From Elusimicrobiota bacterium (lineage in GTDB: Bacteria > Elusimicrobiota > Elusimicrobia > UBA1565 > UBA9628), in contig PLZD01000046.1 in assembly GCA_003151975.1 (NCBI GenBank), forward strand, positions 1 to 54,446: a stretch of 54,446 nt of DNA, in the 5' to 3' direction. The notes beneath the pieces were generated by a model. That model was not told the DNA's origin. It did no database searches and was given only the letters and a program-made list of their open reading frames with translations. A program made the position numbers and the translations under genes. Within the stretch, counting starts at the first letter, position 1. Each line of letters starts with the position of its first letter. Below, in pieces: positions 1 through 7,687 of this stretch.

Positions 1-1739
1 TCGGCGGCACGTATTTTCCTCCGGAGCCGCGCTGGGGCCAGCCTGGTTTCCCGCAGCTGCTCAAGCGTATCGCGGATTTATGGAAGACCAAGCGTGCCGA
101 GATCGATTTGGACGCGGCCAAGCTCGCCGACGCCCTCAATTCCTACGCGACCGCGGCGGCAGGCAAGGAAAATCTCGATCCCGCCTGGCTCGACCGGGCG
201 TTTCACGGGTACGAGGGCGCTTTCGATCCGGAGCACTCGGGCTTCGGCGGCGCGCCGAAATTCCCGATGCCGGTCAACCAGGCTTTCTTGCTGCGCTACC
301 ACGCGCGCGCGGGTTCCGCGCGGGCGCTCGAGATCGCCGCGGAAACTTTGCGCGCGATGGCGCGCGGCGGCATCTGCGACCAGCTCGGCGGCGGCTTTCA
401 CCGCTACTCGACCGACGCGCAATGGCGCGTGCCGCACTTCGAGAAGATGCTCTACGACAATGCCCAGCTCGCGGCCAATTTCATCGAGGCATTTCAGGCG
501 ACCCGCGACGAGGAATTCTCCCGCGGGGCGCGCGAGACCTTGGACTATATCCTGCGCGACATGACCGCGCCCGAGGGCGGCTTCTATTCGGCGGAAGACG
601 CCGACAGCCTGCCGCCGGAGCTCGCCGCCAAGGGCGTCAAGGACGAGGGCCACGCGCACAAGACGGAAGGAGCCTTCTATCTTTGGAGCGAAAAAGAAAT
701 TCGCGAGATCTTGGGCGCGGAGGCCGACGATTTCATCCGCGCCTACGGCGTCAAGGCGGACGGAAACGCCCCGCACGATCCGCACGGAGAATTCGCGGGC
801 AAGAACGTCCTGCATCTCGAACGGCCTGAAGATCACGCGAAGCTCGCGGCGGCACGCGCCAAGCTTTTTGCCGTGCGCGCCAAGCGTCCGCGGCCTGGGC
901 TCGACGACAAGGTTCTGACCTCGTGGAACGGCCTGATGATCTCGGCCCTGGCCAAGGCAGCGCAAGCCTTCGGAGAGCCGCGCTATCTCGGCGCGGCCGC
1001 GAAGGCGGCGCATTTTTTGCGCGCCGAGCTTTACGATTCCAAGGCGCGCTCGCTTTGGCGCCGCTGGCGCAAGGGGGAGAAGGCTGTCCCCGGCATGGCC
1101 GAGGACTTCGCGTTTCTGGCGCAAGGCCTGCTGGATCTCTTCGAGGCGAGCTTCGATCCCCAATGGCTCGCGTGGGCGCTGGAGCTGACCGAGCGTCAGC
1201 AAGAGTTGTTCGGCTCGAAGGACGGCGGCCTCTACATGACCGAGGACGCCAAGGACAAGAGCCTGCTGTTGCGCGTCATGGAAGATTCCGACAACGTCGA
1301 GCCGAGCGCGAGCTCGGTGGGCGCGATGAATCTTCTGCGCCTCGCGCAGTTCGCGGGCAGGAAGGATTTCTCGGATGCCGCGCGCAGGACGCTCGAGCGT
1401 TTCGGCCCGATGATGCGCGAGCGGCCGCTCTCCCAAGCCTACATGCTGTGCGCCGCCGACTACGCCCTGTCCAAGCCGCGTCAAATCGTGATCGCCGGCG
1501 GCGCCGACGAGCCCGGGACGGCGGCGATGCTCGCCGCGGTTCACGAGCGCTTCATGCCGAGCAAGATTCTGCTGCGAGTCGGCGACGACAACCGCGCGAA
1601 GCTCGCCAAGCTGGTTCCTTTTATAAGCAACCTCGTTCCCGTCGGCGGCAAACCCACCGCGTATCTCTGCGAGAATTACGCCTGCAAATTGCCGACCAAC
1701 GACCTCGCACAGTTCAAGGCTCTCCTCGATGGAAAATGA
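1..1739 (+). CDS. YyaL/SPATA20-type thioredoxin-domain protein (DUF255 family), 5' end missing
   Basis: The reading frame is open from base 3 and continues left of the window. It enters at GGTYFPP, the conserved end of the thioredoxin-like DUF255 domain, so the CxxC part lies outside. What follows is the (alpha/alpha)6 barrel typical of YyaL/SPATA20: FGGAPKFP, DQLGGGFHRYSTD, WRVPHFEKMLYDNAQ, EGGFYSAEDADS and VLTSWNGLMI are all family signatures. The substrate of the family is not established; the barrel resembles N-acylglucosamine 2-epimerases. The stop overlaps the start of the next gene by 11 bases, so the two are probably co-translated. The identification is firm; the catalytic role is unknown. 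Confidence 0.93.
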   Translation, partial: GGTYFPPEPRWGQPGFPQLLKRIADLWKTKRAEIDLDAAKLADALNSYATAAAGKENLDPAWLDRAFHGYEGAFDPEHSGFGGAPKFPMPVNQAFLLRYHARAGSARALEIAAETLRAMARGGICDQLGGGFHRYSTDAQWRVPHFEKMLYDNAQLAANFIEAFQATRDEEFSRGARETLDYILRDMTAPEGGFYSAEDADSLPPELAAKGVKDEGHAHKTEGAFYLWSEKEIREILGAEADDFIRAYGVKADGNAPHDPHGEFAGKNVLHLERPEDHAKLAAARAKLFAVRAKRPRPGLDDKVLTSWNGLMISALAKAAQAFGEPRYLGAAAKAAHFLRAELYDSKARSLWRRWRKGEKAVPGMAEDFAFLAQGLLDLFEASFDPQWLAWALELTERQQELFGSKDGGLYMTEDAKDKSLLLRVMEDSDNVEPSASSVGAMNLLRLAQFAGRKDFSDAARRTLERFGPMMRERPLSQAYMLCAADYALSKPRQIVIAGGADEPGTAAMLAAVHERFMPSKILLRVGDDNRAKLAKLVPFISNLVPVGGKPTAYLCENYACKLPTNDLAQFKALLDGK

Positions 1740-3138
1740 GCCGCTGACTCCCGAGCAAGCCGCCAAGAAGGCCCGCGGCAAGGCCGCGCATCGCATGTCG
1801 ATGCTCGCCATCGGCTGGTTCTGGGTCGTTTGCGCGGCGATCGCGACGTATCTGGTTTTTAGCAAGGGCGATCTGCCGGCGTTCATGTACGGGCATTGGA
1901 GAATGCCTGCGGCCGCCGCCCTGCCCGCGATCCGCAAGCCCGCTTCGCCGCCGCTCGTGAAATGGCGCGATTGGAATTCCGACTCGCTGAAGTTCGCGCT
2001 GCAAGAAAACCGGCTGATTTTTCTCGACGTGACTGCGGCGTCTTCGCGGGACGCGCACGTGCGGGATGAAACGACGTACAGCGACCCCGCGGTCGCTAAG
2101 CTTCTTTCCGATACCTTCGTCGCGATCAGGACGGACGCCGACGCGCGACCCGACCTCGCTTTGCGCTATCAATCGGCGGATCGGCCCACTGCGGCGATCT
2201 TAATCCCCACCGGGGAACTCCTGAATTGGGGAACCCCGATGTCGCCCGCCGCGCTGATCCATTGGTCTTCGATGCAAGCCGATGCGTACAGACCCAATCC
2301 CTCGAAAGTTGCCGAGGCCTTGCGGAAATCGGCAGCCGCCCGACTCGATTCGGTACCGCCGGCGGCGCCGAGCGAATCATCCGCGCGTCCCGAGGATGCG
2401 GTGTGGGGCGGGTTCTTCCATGGCGCGGGGAGATTTGAGAAGGTGCTCCGAGATCAGATCGATGTAAAGAGCAGCTGGCGCTATGTCTCCCGCTTCCTGC
2501 TGGATCCCAACGGCGGGTACTACGCCGGGCAGGACTGCGAACTTCGCCGCAAGGACGGCAGCGTCATGGAGGGCGTACATTACTTCGCTCAGGATGAAGC
2601 GCGGCGCGCGGCGCTGGGCATGCCGGCTATCGACCAGCGCTTCTTCGCCGCCGACAACGGCCGGATGGCCGCCGCCGTGCTCGACGAGAAATCGATGGAT
2701 GCGCAAGCGCGGCTCCACTCGATCAAGACGTTGGACCGCTGGTGGAAGCGCGGCGTTTACGAAGGCGAGGTCCGCCATCAGCTGACCATGGGAGTACAAG
2801 GTTTGCTTCGCGACCAAATCGGGTTGGCCGCGGGATTTGTCGCCGCGTACGAGGCCACGGGTGATCGCAGTCAGCTCGATCGCGCCGCCGCGCTGGTGCG
2901 CGCCGCCGAGACCCGCCTCATGGATGAGAAGAGCAAGGCGCTGTTCGACCGGCCCGCCTGGCATGAACTGCCGGAGCCGACGGACCAGCTCCTTGTTCCG
3001 GCGCAGAATCGCGAGGCGGTGGCTTTGTACGAGCGGCTCGTGAAGGACCTGCCCGTCGGCGATCCCTTGCGCGAGCGTCTTAAGCCGAGGATCAACGACA
3101 TCGACGCTTGGCTCGGAATCCGCGCGGCGTCGAACTGA
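1729..3138 (+). CDS. Membrane-anchored YyaL-like paralogue with cysteine-less thioredoxin domain
   Basis: 469 residues. One membrane helix lies at about residues 24-45, then a thioredoxin-like part at about 75-175, then a helical barrel-like C-terminal half (residues 220-465, with NGGYYAGQDCE, DQRFFAADNGRMA and GVQGLLRDQIGLAAGF). The segment FLDVTAASSRDAHVRDE sits where YyaL proteins carry the CHWCH motif, and both cysteines are gone. The spacing after it (DPAVAKLL, FVAIRTDADARPDL) still follows the family. It overlaps the complete-type YyaL gene by 11 bases. A structural or scaffolding partner of that protein is my inference. GAGCCGCTGAC after the ATG gives no strong ribosome site, in keeping with translational coupling. 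Confidence 0.8.
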   Translation: MENEPLTPEQAAKKARGKAAHRMSMLAIGWFWVVCAAIATYLVFSKGDLPAFMYGHWRMPAAAALPAIRKPASPPLVKWRDWNSDSLKFALQENRLIFLDVTAASSRDAHVRDETTYSDPAVAKLLSDTFVAIRTDADARPDLALRYQSADRPTAAILIPTGELLNWGTPMSPAALIHWSSMQADAYRPNPSKVAEALRKSAAARLDSVPPAAPSESSARPEDAVWGGFFHGAGRFEKVLRDQIDVKSSWRYVSRFLLDPNGGYYAGQDCELRRKDGSVMEGVHYFAQDEARRAALGMPAIDQRFFAADNGRMAAAVLDEKSMDAQARLHSIKTLDRWWKRGVYEGEVRHQLTMGVQGLLRDQIGLAAGFVAAYEATGDRSQLDRAAALVRAAETRLMDEKSKALFDRPAWHELPEPTDQLLVPAQNREAVALYERLVKDLPVGDPLRERLKPRINDIDAWLGIRAASN

Positions 3139-3140
3139 TT

Positions 3141-3169
3141 GCTTGCCGTTCCTTCCTCTGATGACTATA
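3141..3169 (+). promoter_or_regulatory. Sigma70-like promoter TTGCCG-N17-TATAAT
   Basis: -35 TTGCCG at 3141-3146, 17-base spacer, perfect -10 TATAAT at 3164-3169. It lies just after the stop of the YyaL-like gene and 30 bases before the ATG at 3200. A longer reading frame starting at 3143 would begin inside this promoter, which supports the ATG at 3200. Confidence 0.7.
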
Positions 3170-3199
3170 ATGGCAAGAAGAAGATGTAAGGGGGAAAAC

Positions 3200-3580
3200 A
3201 TGAAGAACTACGCGATCGCTTTGCTGTCCGTTTCGATGCTCGCCGGAGCCGCCTTGGCCCACGACGGAGAAATGAAGGGCGCCAAGGAACCCGTGCAGAC
3301 GATGCAGGGGGAAGTCGTCGACCTCGCGTGTTACGCCGCTCACGAGGGCAAGGGAGACAAGCACGCTCAGTGCGCGAAGGAATGCCTCAAGGGCGGCGCG
3401 CCCGCGGGCCTGCTGACCAAGGACGGCAAGGTCTTCGTCCTCGTCAACTCGCATGAGGCGGAAAAGGCCTACCAGAGCCTCAAGGACCTCGGCGGCGAGC
3501 AGGCCAAGATCACCGGCCAAGTGTCGAAGCGCGGCGGCCTTCAGGCCTTCATCGTCGAGAAAGTCGAAAAGGCGCAGTAG
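3200..3580 (+). CDS. Small exported protein with clustered cysteines and histidines
   Basis: 126 residues, with AAGGGGGA 6 bases before the ATG. The N-terminus (MKNYAIALLSVSMLAGAALA) is a clear Sec signal peptide, so the protein is periplasmic. The mature part contains GEVVDLACYAAHEGKGDKHA followed by QCAKECLKGG: three cysteines and three histidines in one loop that could bind a metal or heme. After it comes a beta-rich part (DGKVFVLVN, AKITGQVSKRGGL) suggestive of an OB-like fold. I do not recognise a named family. It is followed after 12 bases by a DUF2231 membrane protein and is probably in one transcript with it. Function unknown. Confidence 0.85.
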   Translation: MKNYAIALLSVSMLAGAALAHDGEMKGAKEPVQTMQGEVVDLACYAAHEGKGDKHAQCAKECLKGGAPAGLLTKDGKVFVLVNSHEAEKAYQSLKDLGGEQAKITGQVSKRGGLQAFIVEKVEKAQ

Positions 3581-3592
3581 CCTCTCGACGCG

Positions 3593-4018
3593 ATGAGGTG
3601 GTACCTGCTGCACCCGGCCGCGGTGCACTTCCCCATCGCTCTGCTTTGCCTGGGTTTGGCGGCGGCTTGGCTCTCTCTGAGCCGCCGCGCGCCGGCCTGG
3701 CTTGAGCCGGCGGTCTCCTGGCTTCTTTGGCTCGGGAGCCTCGCCGCTTGGTGCGCGATGGGCCTCGGGCTGTTGGCCGAAAAGACCGCGCCTCACGTGC
3801 CTCCCGCCTGGGAGGCGTTGGCCGACCACAAGACGCTGGGGTTCTGGAGCGTGGGTTTGTTTACGGCTCTCTCGCTCTGGAGAAAGCTCTGGCCGGAGCG
3901 CTGGCGCCTGCCGTTCGCGTTGGCGTGGGCGCTCTGCGTCGTCGTCCTGCTTGCGACAGCCTATCATGGCGGGCAAGTGGTTTTTGACTTCGGAATGGGC
4001 GTCGGATCACCGAACTAA
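3593..4018 (+). CDS. DUF2231-type small integral membrane protein
   Basis: 141 residues with four hydrophobic helices (about 8-27, 42-61, 82-98, 108-125). HPAAVHFPIAL at the N-terminus, DHKTLGFWS in the middle and AYHGGQVVFDFGMGV at the C-terminus are the histidine-containing signatures of the DUF2231 membrane family. Members often sit beside cytochrome genes, and heme binding has been suggested on that basis. It follows the small exported cysteine-rich protein by 12 bases, and the oxidase cluster begins about 0.8 kb downstream on the other strand. Its role is not known. Confidence 0.8.
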   Translation: MRWYLLHPAAVHFPIALLCLGLAAAWLSLSRRAPAWLEPAVSWLLWLGSLAAWCAMGLGLLAEKTAPHVPPAWEALADHKTLGFWSVGLFTALSLWRKLWPERWRLPFALAWALCVVVLLATAYHGGQVVFDFGMGVGSPN

Positions 4019-4123
4019 GCGTCCAAGAAAGTCCTGGCGCCGTCAGCATAAATTAATAACTCCCCGACGATGCCCCTCGCCGGAACGTTGCGTCATTCTA
4101 GGTTGAGCGCAGGAGGCATCGCC

Positions 4124-4768
4124 ATGAAACTCAATGGGAGGCTGGTGTTGGGAGGTCTCATCGCTTTCTTCGGCTTGGCTTTGGCCGGCGCTATCGCTTT
4201 AGGTTCGATGGACCGGGCGCAGGCGCGCGAGGACCGGACGACGGCGTCGGGCCAAGTGAAGTCGATGGCGGAAGTCCGGGCCTTGATCGCGGGCTGGCCC
4301 GTGGAGTCGCGCCTGGCGGCTGCGGTGTTGCTCGAGAAGCATGGGGTCCCCGACTCGGCGGCGCCCGGAGCCCTCATTTGGCGCGATCGCGGCAACTGGA
4401 TGCGCATCGCCGCCTACCGATTCCCGCAATGGTCCGAGAGCGGGGTCGTCGAGCACAGCGTGCGCTACGAGGTGCCGGTGGAGAGCTGGGAGCTCACCGA
4501 CAAAGTCGGTCTTGGCGTGAGCTACGAGCCCATCGGCCAAGTGCTCTCGGCGTCTTCCGGAAGCGAGGCGAGCAACATCCTCGCGCTCAACGTGGCGGTC
4601 GACGTGTTCCAAGGCCGCAAGAGCGTCGCGGAAGGCCGGGAGTTCTACGCGAGGATCGCGGACCTGGCCTCCTCGGGGAAATCGTCTCCGTACACGGCGG
4701 GCCTCAAGTTCAAACCTGAACCGTTGCGCCGAGTCCGCCAGCCCGGCCAGCTGTGGCCGATGCCGTAA
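4124..4768 (+). CDS. Exported or membrane-anchored protein of unknown function
   Basis: 214 residues. The start is chosen because AGGAGG lies 7 bases before this ATG and a hydrophobic N-terminus follows (residues 8-27, VLGGLIAFFGLALAGAIAL); an in-frame start 54 bases upstream would hide that signal. The rest is soluble and rich in short helices and strands (WPVESRLAAAVLLEKHGVPD, WMRIAAYRFPQWSESG). I recognise no family. It ends 12 bases from the convergent cytochrome c gene with no obvious terminator hairpin between. Confidence 0.75.
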   Translation: MKLNGRLVLGGLIAFFGLALAGAIALGSMDRAQAREDRTTASGQVKSMAEVRALIAGWPVESRLAAAVLLEKHGVPDSAAPGALIWRDRGNWMRIAAYRFPQWSESGVVEHSVRYEVPVESWELTDKVGLGVSYEPIGQVLSASSGSEASNILALNVAVDVFQGRKSVAEGREFYARIADLASSGKSSPYTAGLKFKPEPLRRVRQPGQLWPMP

Positions 4769-4780
4769 CGCCGCGAGGGC

Positions 4781-5491
4781 TTAGAAGTCGTCTTTCTTCA
4801 CGGCGGCCGCGGCGGCGCCGGTAGGCTTGAGCGAGATCAGGAAGTCGGCGACGGCGGAGATTTCTTCGTCCTTGAGGACGTCTCCCCACTTGGGCATGGA
4901 GAGCATTGGCGCGGGCGCGCTGGGATCGGCCGGCGTCGGCGTCACGCCGCCGCGAATTTTAGCGACGAGCTCGGGCTTGGTATAGGTCTCGTAGACCTTG
5001 CTCAAGGACGGAATCTGGTTGCCGACGACGTTGTTGTTGGGGTAGCCGCCGCGGCCGTTCTGGGAGTGGCAGGCCACGCAGCCCGCCTTGTTGAACAGGA
5101 CCTCGCCGCGCTTGGCCGATTCTTCGCCGGCCTCGGGCCGGTTCCAGGGCCGGCCGGTTTGGTCCCAGGCCTGGCCCTTTTGGGTCGAGAGGAAGGCCAC
5201 GAGCGAACTCCGCTGTTCTTCGTTGAGGTTGAAGTTCGGCATCACCGTCTGCGGGCGCCAAGAGTGCGGATTCTTGAGCCACATGTCGAGCCACGCGGAG
5301 CTCTTGCGGAAGCCGATGAAAGTGAGGTTCGGGCCCCAGTTGCCGCCCTTGTCGCCGATGGCGTGGCACTTGATGCAGCCGTAGCCGTTGAAATACGCCT
5401 CGCCGCGCGCGACGGGTTCGGTGCTATTCTGGCAGGCGGAGAGTCCCGCGAGCGCGCAGATGAGGACGACGAGCCTGGTGTTGAGTCGCAT
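4781..5491 (-). CDS. Diheme cytochrome c lipoprotein
   Basis: 236 residues from the ATG at 5491. The N-terminus MRLNTRLVVLICALAGLSAC is a lipoprotein signal with LSAC box, so the protein is expected on a membrane facing the periplasm. Two heme c motifs, CIKCH and CVACH, are each followed by a methionine ligand candidate (VMPNF and SMPKWG), giving two fused class I cytochrome c domains. It closes the oxidase operon, overlapping ctaB by one base (TGATG), and most likely delivers electrons to the oxidase CuA site. A paralogue lies at 13297-13980. An upstream in-frame ATG at 5587 would lie inside ctaB and destroy the signal peptide. Confidence 0.93.
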   Translation of the reverse strand: MRLNTRLVVLICALAGLSACQNSTEPVARGEAYFNGYGCIKCHAIGDKGGNWGPNLTFIGFRKSSAWLDMWLKNPHSWRPQTVMPNFNLNEEQRSSLVAFLSTQKGQAWDQTGRPWNRPEAGEESAKRGEVLFNKAGCVACHSQNGRGGYPNNNVVGNQIPSLSKVYETYTKPELVAKIRGGVTPTPADPSAPAPMLSMPKWGDVLKDEEISAVADFLISLKPTGAAAAAVKKDDF

Positions 5492-6330
5492 CAGACGCCT
5501 CCGATCAAGAGCATGACGAAGAGAATGGGAAGATAGGCCAAAGAAGCGAGAAAGAGCCGCCGCGTGTCGGTCGGAGCCAAGGTCCAACTCGCCCTAAGTC
5601 CCAGGCCGAGGAACGCGGTGCTCAGGAGCAGAGCCCCGATTCCGTAGCGCACCCCCGCCATGCCGAGGAAGATCGGCATGAGGCTGGCGAGCAGGACCGT
5701 CAACGAGTGCACGGCGATCTGCGCGGCGGTCAGGCCGCCCGCGGGATCGACGACGGGCATCACCCGGAAGCCGGCGCGCGCGTAATCCTCGCGGTACAGC
5801 CAGAAGAGAGCCAGGAAGTGGGGGATCTGCCACAGAAACTGGATGGTGAAGAGCGCCCAGGCTTGGATAGAGAGACTCCCGACGCCGGCGGCCCAGCCGA
5901 TCAGCGGGGGTGCTGCTCCCGCGGCCGCCCCAATCCAGGTTGTATGAGGTGTGACCTGTTTAAGTGGGGTGTACAGCGCGACGTAGGAGAAAATCGTGAG
6001 CGCCGTGATGGCGCAAGGCAGGCGCCCGGAGCAAAACCAGAGTATGCCGAGTCCGGCGGCGGCCAGAATGACCCCGAAGGCCAGGGCGGAGTTCTCACTG
6101 AGGCGTCCCGCCGGCAACGGACGGCCGGAAGTGCGCTTCATGAGGCCGTCGACTCTCTTCTCGAGCCATTGGTTGAGCGCGCCGCAGGCTCCAGACGAGA
6201 GGCCCGCGCCCAGCACGGTCCACCAGATCCGGGCGTCGGCTTCGGCGCCCGAAAGCAGGAAACCGAGGGCGGCCGTGGCCATGACCATGACCGCGATGCG
6301 CGGCTTGGCGAGGGTCAAATAATCCTTCAC
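5491..6330 (-). CDS. ctaB: Protoheme IX farnesyltransferase (heme O synthase)
   Basis: 279 residues, UbiA-type prenyltransferase with about eight or nine membrane helices. It converts heme B to heme O with farnesyl diphosphate, the first step towards the heme A of the oxidase encoded upstream. The first active-site motif is seen as NQWLEKRVDGLMKRTSGRPL, including the RT..RPLP signature, and a second polar loop carries YREDYARAGFRVMPVVD. The start is GTG at 6330 and overlaps the stop of the small protein upstream as GTGA. No heme A synthase (ctaA) is in the window. Confidence 0.95.
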   Translation of the reverse strand: MKDYLTLAKPRIAVMVMATAALGFLLSGAEADARIWWTVLGAGLSSGACGALNQWLEKRVDGLMKRTSGRPLPAGRLSENSALAFGVILAAAGLGILWFCSGRLPCAITALTIFSYVALYTPLKQVTPHTTWIGAAAGAAPPLIGWAAGVGSLSIQAWALFTIQFLWQIPHFLALFWLYREDYARAGFRVMPVVDPAGGLTAAQIAVHSLTVLLASLMPIFLGMAGVRYGIGALLLSTAFLGLGLRASWTLAPTDTRRLFLASLAYLPILFVMLLIGGV

Positions 6331-6542
6331 GAGTGCGCCTCGGACGCCGCGCGGCCCTGCTCGATGCGCCGGACCGCGAGGAAGATTCCCGTCATGGCGC
6401 CGAAGGTGAGCCCGATGAGCACGAAGATTCCGATGCTGATGCCGGTGATCAATCCGACCTGATCGGTCTTGCCGAAGCAGACCGCGCAGGCCGAAGCGGT
6501 CCGAAGAGCTCCGGACGCCAGCAGCGAAAAAGCGAGGCTCAT
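6327..6542 (-). CDS. Small oxidase-operon membrane protein with CAVC motif
   Basis: 71 residues with a hydrophobic N-terminus, a SACAVCFGK motif at about residues 17-25, and one long helix at about 32-57 (ITGISIGIFVLIGLTFGAMT). Short proteins of this shape are common in cytochrome oxidase operons of diverse bacteria, but they have no assigned function. The cysteine pair could take part in copper or redox handling during oxidase assembly; that is inference. It overlaps ctaB by four bases and follows the next small gene by one base. Confidence 0.75.
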   Translation of the reverse strand: MSLAFSLLASGALRTASACAVCFGKTDQVGLITGISIGIFVLIGLTFGAMTGIFLAVRRIEQGRAASEAHS

Positions 6543-6543
6543 A

Positions 6544-6738
6544 TCAGCTCAACGTGCGGTAGTGTCGCACGAACCAGGTGAGATAAACGAGTCCGGCCAG
6601 GCCTCCGGCGGCGGCGATCACGATCCCGTGCCAGTCCGGCAGTCCCGCCGCGCGCTGAAGGTAAGACCAGCGACCCAGGAAGGCCATGAGGCCCTCGGAG
6701 CAGGCGATGAAGAAAAGATGGAAGTGCTTGAGAGACAT
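6544..6738 (-). CDS. Small two-helix membrane protein of the oxidase operon
   Basis: 64 residues beginning MSLKHFHLFFIACSEGLMA. Two hydrophobic segments (about 5-20 and 39-55) enclose a short polar loop. The MSLK.FH..FI start is a recurring pattern in small proteins next to subunit IV genes in oxidase clusters; I know of no functional assignment. It lies 6 bases after subunit IV and one base before the next small gene, so it is firmly within the operon. Confidence 0.72.
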   Translation of the reverse strand: MSLKHFHLFFIACSEGLMAFLGRWSYLQRAAGLPDWHGIVIAAAGGLAGLVYLTWFVRHYRTLS

Positions 6739-6744
6739 CGAAAA

Positions 6745-7098
6745 CTAGCGCGCGGGCGCTTCCGCCGCTTCGGCCTGCGCGCCGACGGCCGCATGTTCGA
6801 CCCTGCGGCTCGAGGTCCAGTTGCTGTCGGTGATCGGCAGGACGAAGAGGACGATCAAAAAGAACACGGTGATCGCGATCAAGCCGTAAATGATCGCGCG
6901 TTCGCCCTTGAGGTGCATGAAGAACGCCGCGACGAGCGCCGCCTTGATCGTGGCGATCGCCAGGCCCAGCGCGATCGCGGGGCCGGGCGGAAGATGGAGA
7001 TAGGACACGGTCACCGTGACGACGGTCAGCACCAGCAAGGCGCCGAAAACGAAGAGGTAGGGCCGGATGTCGTGGGCGTGCGCGGTTTGTTCGCTCAT
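6745..7098 (-). CDS. Cytochrome c oxidase subunit IV (prokaryotic type)
   Basis: 117 residues with three membrane helices (about 14-32, 40-62, 69-88). The pattern HDIRPYLFVFGALLVLTVVT, then IATIKAALVAAFFMHLKGE, is the signature of the bacterial subunit IV family, in which K and FMHL near the end of helix 2 are the most conserved. It is an accessory subunit of the heme-copper oxidase encoded just upstream. The C-terminal tail is alanine- and glutamate-rich and probably disordered. The gene follows subunit III with a one-base gap. Confidence 0.92.
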   Translation of the reverse strand: MSEQTAHAHDIRPYLFVFGALLVLTVVTVTVSYLHLPPGPAIALGLAIATIKAALVAAFFMHLKGERAIIYGLIAITVFFLIVLFVLPITDSNWTSSRRVEHAAVGAQAEAAEAPAR

Positions 7099-7099
7099 G

Positions 7100-7687
7100 T
7101 TATAGGAGGTAGAGTGCCGGGAACAGGAATATCCAGACGATGTCCACGAAGTGCCAGTAGAGCCCGGCGCCCTCGACGCGCCCGGCGAAGAGCGGATGCT
7201 CGAAGTCCTCGCCGCTGAGGTAAAGCAGTCCGGAGTTGACGATGATGCCGCAGATGACGTGGAATCCGTGCAGGCCGGTCATCGTGAAGTAGACCGCGTT
7301 AAAGATGCTGGTCGAGGGGAACTCGCCGTGCGCAAAATGCGCCCCGTACTCGAAGCCCTTGATCACGAGGAAGGCGAAGGAGAGCAGGATCGTCAGGCCC
7401 ATGTAGAGCTGGAACCCGCTCTTGTTCTTCTCGGACGCTTTCACATAGGCCAGAAGGATCGTGACGGAGGACGTGATCAGGACGAAGGTGTTGACCATGC
7501 CCATCGGGACGTTGAGCACGTCCCACCCGCGCGGCCAGGAGGCGGCGCCCATCCGCAGCACGAGGTAAGTGGTGAAGAGCGTTCCGAACAGCATGACTTC
7601 GGAGGCCAGGAAGAGCCAGATGCCGAGCTTGGCGTTGGTGACGCCGGAAGTCGGAGCGTCGGGATGGGCGGCGACCGCGGTGGACAT
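7100..7687 (-). CDS. ctaE: Cytochrome c oxidase subunit III
   Basis: 195 residues with about five membrane helices, the short form common in bacterial caa3-type operons. KLGIWLFLASEVMLFGTLF at the N-terminus, FTMTGLHGFHVICG and GLYWHFVDIVWIFLFPALYL at the C-terminus are hallmark subunit III motifs. It stabilises the catalytic subunit I in the membrane. The ATG at 7687 overlaps the stop of subunit I as TAATG, so translation is coupled. Confidence 0.96.
   Translation of the reverse strand: MSTAVAAHPDAPTSGVTNAKLGIWLFLASEVMLFGTLFTTYLVLRMGAASWPRGWDVLNVPMGMVNTFVLITSSVTILLAYVKASEKNKSGFQLYMGLTILLSFAFLVIKGFEYGAHFAHGEFPSTSIFNAVYFTMTGLHGFHVICGIIVNSGLLYLSGEDFEHPLFAGRVEGAGLYWHFVDIVWIFLFPALYLL

Noticed and set aside
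78-1937. 619-residue minus-strand reading frame opposite the YyaL gene
   Set aside because: Arginine-rich shadow of a high-GC gene; the plus-strand frame has clear family motifs across the same bases.
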